NCBI GenBank assembly: GCA_028717765.1
Contig: JAQUNE010000061.1
Span: 1 to 7,855, forward strand
Reading direction: 5' to 3'
Length of the DNA stretch: 7,855 nucleotides
From: Candidatus Omnitrophota bacterium
Lineage (GTDB): Bacteria; Omnitrophota; Koll11; Gygaellales; Profunditerraquicolaceae
In this document: piece after piece, positions 4,708 through 7,855 of the stretch
Layout: each line of letters begins with the position of its first letter
Position numbering within the stretch: position 1 is the first letter of the stretch
Made by a program: the position numbers and the translations under genes
The notes under the pieces: generated by a model
The model's input: only the letters and a program-made list of their open reading frames with translations
Database searches by the model: none
What the model was told of the DNA's origin: nothing

Positions 4708-6153
4708 ATGGAATTAAACGAACTTATAGAATTAAAAAAGGCAAAAGCGCAAGCGCTTAAAGCCAAAGAGGTTGAGCTTTACCCAAGCAAAACTCCGCAA
4801 CATAGCACTATTTTGTCTGTTTTGGAGAATTTTGAGGTCGGCAGCAAAGTTAACCTTTGCGGCCGGGTAATGGCAAAACGCTCTCATGGCAAGGCGGTAT
4901 TTTCGGACCTCAGGGATTCTACCGGGAAAATCCAGCTCTACGTAAAAGCGGATATTATCGGCCAGGAGAATTTTCTTATCTTTGAAAATATTGAAGTTGC
5001 GGATTTTATCGAGGTCGAAGGTGAACTCTTTAAGACCCATACCGGTGAATATACCCTAAAAGTAGAAAAGTTTTTCTTTTTGGCCAAAGCCTTAAGGCCA
5101 TTACCGGAGAAATGGCATGGCTTAAAAGATGTGGATTTACGTTACCGCCAGCGTTATCTGGATTTAATTGCCAATGAAGAGGTAAAAAAAGTATTTCTCG
5201 CACGTTCGCGGATTATCCGTAATATCAGGAAATTTCTTGATGATCAGGGATATCTGGAAGTAGAAACTCCGATGATGCATTCGATTGCCGGAGGAGCTGC
5301 AGGACGCCCCTTTAAAACTTTTCATAATGAATATAACCTGAATTTAAATTTAAGGATCGCCCCTGAATTATATCTTAAGCGGCTGTTGGTAGGTGGTTTT
5401 GACCGGGTTTATGAAATTAACCGCAGCTTCAGGAATGAAGGGGTTTCCACCAGGCACAATCCGGAATTTACCATGTTAGAGGTTTATACTGCTTATGCTA
5501 ATTATGAAGATATGATGCTGCTTGCGGAAAATTTAATTGTTTCTACTGCGCAGGAGATTTTCGGAGAAACAAAATTTAATTATCAGGATAAACTAATAGA
5601 TTTAGCTACTCCTTGGAAGCGGGTATCTTTTGCCGATTTAGTAAAGGAAAAATTTGGCATTCTACCCGAGGATGGCGAAGCAGTGATGTTGAAGAAATTA
5701 CAGGAAAAAGGTTTTGCCAAAGAAGTTGCAAAATTATCGCGTACGCAGATCGCGAAAATTATCGAAGAGGTACTGGAAGAAGGAATGAGCTTGAATCCGA
5801 CTTTTGTCACGGATTATTTTTCCAGCATGTGCCCATTGGCAAAGAATAAAAAAGATAACCCCTTAATTTCCGAAAGATTCGAACTCTATATTGCTGGCCT
5901 AGAGATTGGCAATGCCTATTCTGAGTTAAATGATCCTTTAGAGCAAAAGAAGCGTTTTGAAGAAGAGCTTAAAGATTTAAAGGCAGAAGAGAAAAAAACT
6001 GTGGATGAAGATTATTGTTTAGCCCTAGAGCACGGCATGCCTCCGGCTGGCGGCTTAGGAATCGGTATAGATAGATTAGTAATGTTGCTTACCGGACAGG
6101 CATCAATCAGGGATGTGATTTTATTCCCACTCTTACGTCCGGAATCAGAATAA
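4708..6153 (+). CDS. lysS: Lysyl-tRNA synthetase, class II
   Basis: This 481-residue protein charges tRNA(Lys) with lysine in the cytoplasm. The N-terminal OB-fold anticodon-binding domain covers about 47-125 (GSKVNLCGRVMAKRSHGKAVFSDLRD). Class II motif 1 is at 177-190 (LDDQGYLEVETPMM), motif 2 at 241-258 (FRNEGVSTRHNPEFTMLE) and motif 3 at 448-461 (GGLGIGIDRLVMLL). Lysine-pocket residues known from the E. coli enzyme have counterparts: E220 in RIAPELYLKR, R242, E258, Y260, and N402/Y404/E406 in GNAYSELND. The length fits bacterial LysRS, and the OB domain excludes EpmA/PoxA. One oddity is the block YFSSMCPLAK (370-379), where most LysRS read YPxEVSPLAR/K, including a usual glutamate. ATG 4708 fits the normal N-terminus (ELNELIELKKAKAQAL), yet no Shine-Dalgarno precedes it and the promoter ends 9 nt upstream, suggesting a leaderless mRNA. 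It is followed by lolC after 1 nt. Confidence 0.97.
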   Translation: MELNELIELKKAKAQALKAKEVELYPSKTPQHSTILSVLENFEVGSKVNLCGRVMAKRSHGKAVFSDLRDSTGKIQLYVKADIIGQENFLIFENIEVADFIEVEGELFKTHTGEYTLKVEKFFFLAKALRPLPEKWHGLKDVDLRYRQRYLDLIANEEVKKVFLARSRIIRNIRKFLDDQGYLEVETPMMHSIAGGAAGRPFKTFHNEYNLNLNLRIAPELYLKRLLVGGFDRVYEINRSFRNEGVSTRHNPEFTMLEVYTAYANYEDMMLLAENLIVSTAQEIFGETKFNYQDKLIDLATPWKRVSFADLVKEKFGILPEDGEAVMLKKLQEKGFAKEVAKLSRTQIAKIIEEVLEEGMSLNPTFVTDYFSSMCPLAKNKKDNPLISERFELYIAGLEIGNAYSELNDPLEQKKRFEEELKDLKAEEKKTVDEDYCLALEHGMPPAGGLGIGIDRLVMLLTGQASIRDVILFPLLRPESE

Positions 6154-6154
6154 T

Positions 6155-7342
6155 ATGCGCACAGAATTATTTATCAGCTGGCGGTATCTGGCCACCAAAA
6201 GAAAAGAAAAATTCATTTCTTTGATTAGTGTGATCTCGATCATGGGAGTTGCTATCGGAGTAGCAGCGCTCATTGTGGTGATTGCGGTAATGAGCGGATT
6301 TGATAAGGACCTGCGCGATAAGATCGTGGGTAATTATTCTCACATTACCATTTCAGGTTATAAAGGGATTAGTGGCGCAGAGTATGAAGATATCGTCAAA
6401 AAAATTTCCTCGAATGCGCATATTCAAGGATTAAGCCCTTATGTGCAAGGACAGGTGTTAGTCAAAGAGGCACAACGTTATTTTGCTGTCGGGTTAAAGG
6501 GAATAGATCCGCAGAAAGAAAGCAAAGTTACCAGGATCAGCCAGTATCTGATTAAAGGCAAGATTGACGATTTAAATGCCGGAAATGTCGTGATCGGAAA
6601 AGAATTAGCTGCTTACCTGGGTTTAAGATTGAATTCTACCCTGTCGATGTTTTCGCCTCTCGGAAAACAATACAGTTTAAAGGTGGTAGGGATCTTTAAA
6701 TCCGGGATGTATGATTATGATTTAAATTTAATTTTTACGGATTTAAAGACCGCCCAGGATATTCTAGGGCTAGAGGATAAGATTAGTGCAGTGGCAGTAA
6801 AACTGGATAATCTTTATTTAGCGGACAAGCTCGTGCCGCAATTTACTAATTTATTGGGCATGGATTACATTCTAAAAAGCTGGACCCAGGCAAATGAGAA
6901 TTTTTTCGCAGCCCTTAAGTTAGAGAAACTCACGATGTTTATTATCCTGACCTTGATTATACTGGTAGCCTCTTTTAATATTATTAGTACGCTGATTGTG
7001 ATGGTAGTGGAAAAAACCAAGGATATCGGAATTTTGAAAGCATTGGGGATGAATGCCAGGCAGATCAGAAGAATTTTTACCTATGAAGGCCTGATTATCG
7101 GAGGGCTGGGTACTTTTTTTGGCGCCTTAGGCGGGATTACCCTTTGTTTGCTCTTAAAAAAATATCAGTTTATTCGGCTTCCTCAGGATATCTATTATAT
7201 TGACCGGCTACCTGTAGCCATTGACTGGATGGATGTGAGCCTGGTAGTAATGGCAGCGATGTTTATTACAGTAGTTTCTACAATCTATCCTGCGGCTAAG
7301 GCCGCCGGATTTAAGCCGGTTGAGGCATTAAGGTACGAATAG
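6155..7342 (+). CDS. lolC: Lipoprotein-releasing ABC transporter permease, LolC/LolE family
   Basis: This 395-residue inner-membrane protein has the MacB/LolC layout. A short cytoplasmic start with the family phrase ELFISWRYLATKRKEKFISLIS is followed by membrane segment 1 (about 20-47, with GVAIGVAALIVVIAVMSGF). A large periplasmic domain spans about 48-255, then come three membrane segments (about 258-285, 310-335 and 360-382). The coupling helix EKTKDIGILKALGM (286-299) contacts the ATPase, and the C-terminus YPAAKAAGFKPVEALRYE is characteristic. With LolD, such permeases use ATP to extract outer-membrane lipoproteins from the inner membrane and hand them to LolA. Only one permease is visible; E. 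coli uses lolC-lolD-lolE, while other lineages use a single LolF. Whether a second permease follows lolD is outside the window, so the letter is provisional. It starts 1 nt after lysS without a clear Shine-Dalgarno, implying coupled translation. Confidence 0.94.
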   Translation: MRTELFISWRYLATKRKEKFISLISVISIMGVAIGVAALIVVIAVMSGFDKDLRDKIVGNYSHITISGYKGISGAEYEDIVKKISSNAHIQGLSPYVQGQVLVKEAQRYFAVGLKGIDPQKESKVTRISQYLIKGKIDDLNAGNVVIGKELAAYLGLRLNSTLSMFSPLGKQYSLKVVGIFKSGMYDYDLNLIFTDLKTAQDILGLEDKISAVAVKLDNLYLADKLVPQFTNLLGMDYILKSWTQANENFFAALKLEKLTMFIILTLIILVASFNIISTLIVMVVEKTKDIGILKALGMNARQIRRIFTYEGLIIGGLGTFFGALGGITLCLLLKKYQFIRLPQDIYYIDRLPVAIDWMDVSLVVMAAMFITVVSTIYPAAKAAGFKPVEALRYE

Positions 7343-7344
7343 AG

Positions 7345-7855
7345 ATGCTGGAAGCTAAAAATATCCATAAGGTTTATTATAACGGTAAAGATTCTTTAGA
7401 GGTATTAAAGGGTGTAGATATAAAAATCAGTAAGGCAGAGTTTGTGGCAGTTGTCGGGCCATCCGGAGCGGGAAAGTCGACACTTTTACACATTCTAGGC
7501 GGCTTAGATTCTCCTTCGCAAGGAAATGTAGTTTTTCAGGAAGAAGATTTATACCTGCGCCCTGATAGCGAGCTTTGCAAAATCAGGAATGAAAGAATAG
7601 GATTTATTTTTCAGTTCTACCATTTATTACCGGAATTTAATGTTTTGGAAAATGTTTTAATGCCGGCGTTAGTGAGGTCGCAAAGCCACAAGGTCACAAA
7701 GTCACAGACGCAGGAAAAAGCAAGAGAACTTTTAAAGCAGACAGGTTTGGAAAAGAGGATGGATTATTTTCCCTCCCAGCTTTCCGGGGGAGAGAAGCAA
7801 AGAGTGGCTATTGTGCGCGGATTAATCAATAGTCCGGCATTACTGCTTTGTGATG
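7345..7855 (+). CDS. lolD: Lipoprotein-releasing ABC transporter ATPase LolD (3' truncated)
   Basis: The reading frame starts at ATG 7345, 2 nt after the permease stop, and runs off the window after 170 codons. The visible protein is an ABC nucleotide-binding domain. Walker A is GPSGAGKST (38-46), and the Q-loop IGFIFQFYHLLPEFNVLENV (85-104) carries the F-H-L-L-P-E-F phrase typical of LolD. The signature motif is LSGGEKQRVAI (146-156), and Walker B begins ALLLCD (165-170) where the window ends. The usual DEPTGNLD and H-loop would follow. The start fits the family (MLEAKNIHKVY). LolD hydrolyses ATP on the cytoplasmic side of the permease encoded just upstream. Residues 111-122 (RSQSHKVTKSQT) lie where LolD proteins have a variable stretch between MPxL and the ARELL helix. 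They are encoded by a four-copy 8-bp repeat and make this loop a few residues longer than in E. coli. Confidence 0.95.
   Translation, partial: MLEAKNIHKVYYNGKDSLEVLKGVDIKISKAEFVAVVGPSGAGKSTLLHILGGLDSPSQGNVVFQEEDLYLRPDSELCKIRNERIGFIFQFYHLLPEFNVLENVLMPALVRSQSHKVTKSQTQEKARELLKQTGLEKRMDYFPSQLSGGEKQRVAIVRGLINSPALLLCD
7675..7706 (+). repeat. Four tandem 8-bp units inside lolD
   Basis: The units are AGGTCGCA (7675-7682), AAGCCACA (7683-7690), AGGTCACA (7691-7698) and AAGTCACA (7699-7706), fitting ARGYCRCA (R = A/G, Y = T/C). They also read as two 16-bp repeats that differ at two positions. The unit is not a multiple of three: gain or loss of one unit would shift the lolD frame, and three units would preserve it. 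It encodes a variable surface loop of LolD. Confidence 0.75.

Noticed and set aside
4732..5040. 102-codon minus-strand open frame opposite the start of lysS
   Set aside because: The plus-strand frame is an unmistakable LysRS OB-fold domain; the reverse translation shows no domain and no start signals.

Overview
The window looks like a chromosomal segment of a Gram-negative (diderm) bacterium, with every gene on the + strand, short gaps and AT-leaning, TTA-rich coding sequence. The diderm call rests on three things: an outer-membrane secretin, an ExeA/GspA-type ATPase gene, and a Lol lipoprotein-export permease plus ATPase. The mix of FN3-repeat protein, compact Gsp-like operon and lysS-lol cluster is reminiscent of uncultured lineages such as Candidatus Omnitrophota. 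That placement is an inference from general resemblance; there is no marker gene such as 16S here.

Layout. (1) Positions 1-962 are the C-terminal end of a large protein made of fibronectin type III modules, closed by a strong intrinsic terminator (1021-1057). (2) An extended -10 promoter (1068-1095), with a perfect 7+7 palindrome at the predicted transcription start, drives a tightly packed operon. Its genes are a 73-residue MerR-type DNA-binding protein whose only plausible start is AUC (1124-1345), an ExeA/GspA-like AAA ATPase (1332-2150, overlapping by 14 nt), a single-pass GspB/GspC/PilP-like protein (2147-2758, ATGA overlap) and a secretin (2776-4650). (3) A second promoter with perfect consensus -35 and -10 boxes and a 17-bp spacer (4670-4698) sits so close to lysS (4708-6153) that its mRNA should be leaderless or nearly so. 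lysS is followed after 1 nt by a LolC/LolE-type permease (6155-7342) and after 2 nt by lolD (7345 to the window edge, 3' truncated).

How the genes work together. The ATPase, the inner-membrane HR-domain protein and the secretin form a plausible cytoplasm-to-outer-membrane axis of a type II secretion or type IV pilus-like machine. The small MerR-like protein is a candidate autoregulator of that operon. The lysS operon combines lysyl-tRNA charging with release of lipoproteins from the inner membrane.

Most notable points: the secretin carries a TonB C-terminal-like domain after its barrel; the MerR-like gene has an AUC start and would be missed by standard gene callers; lysS appears leaderless behind a textbook promoter; and lolD contains a four-copy octanucleotide repeat inside its coding sequence. 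I found no RNA genes, CRISPR arrays, insertion sequences or attachment sites. No stretch of 300 bases lacks a gene.
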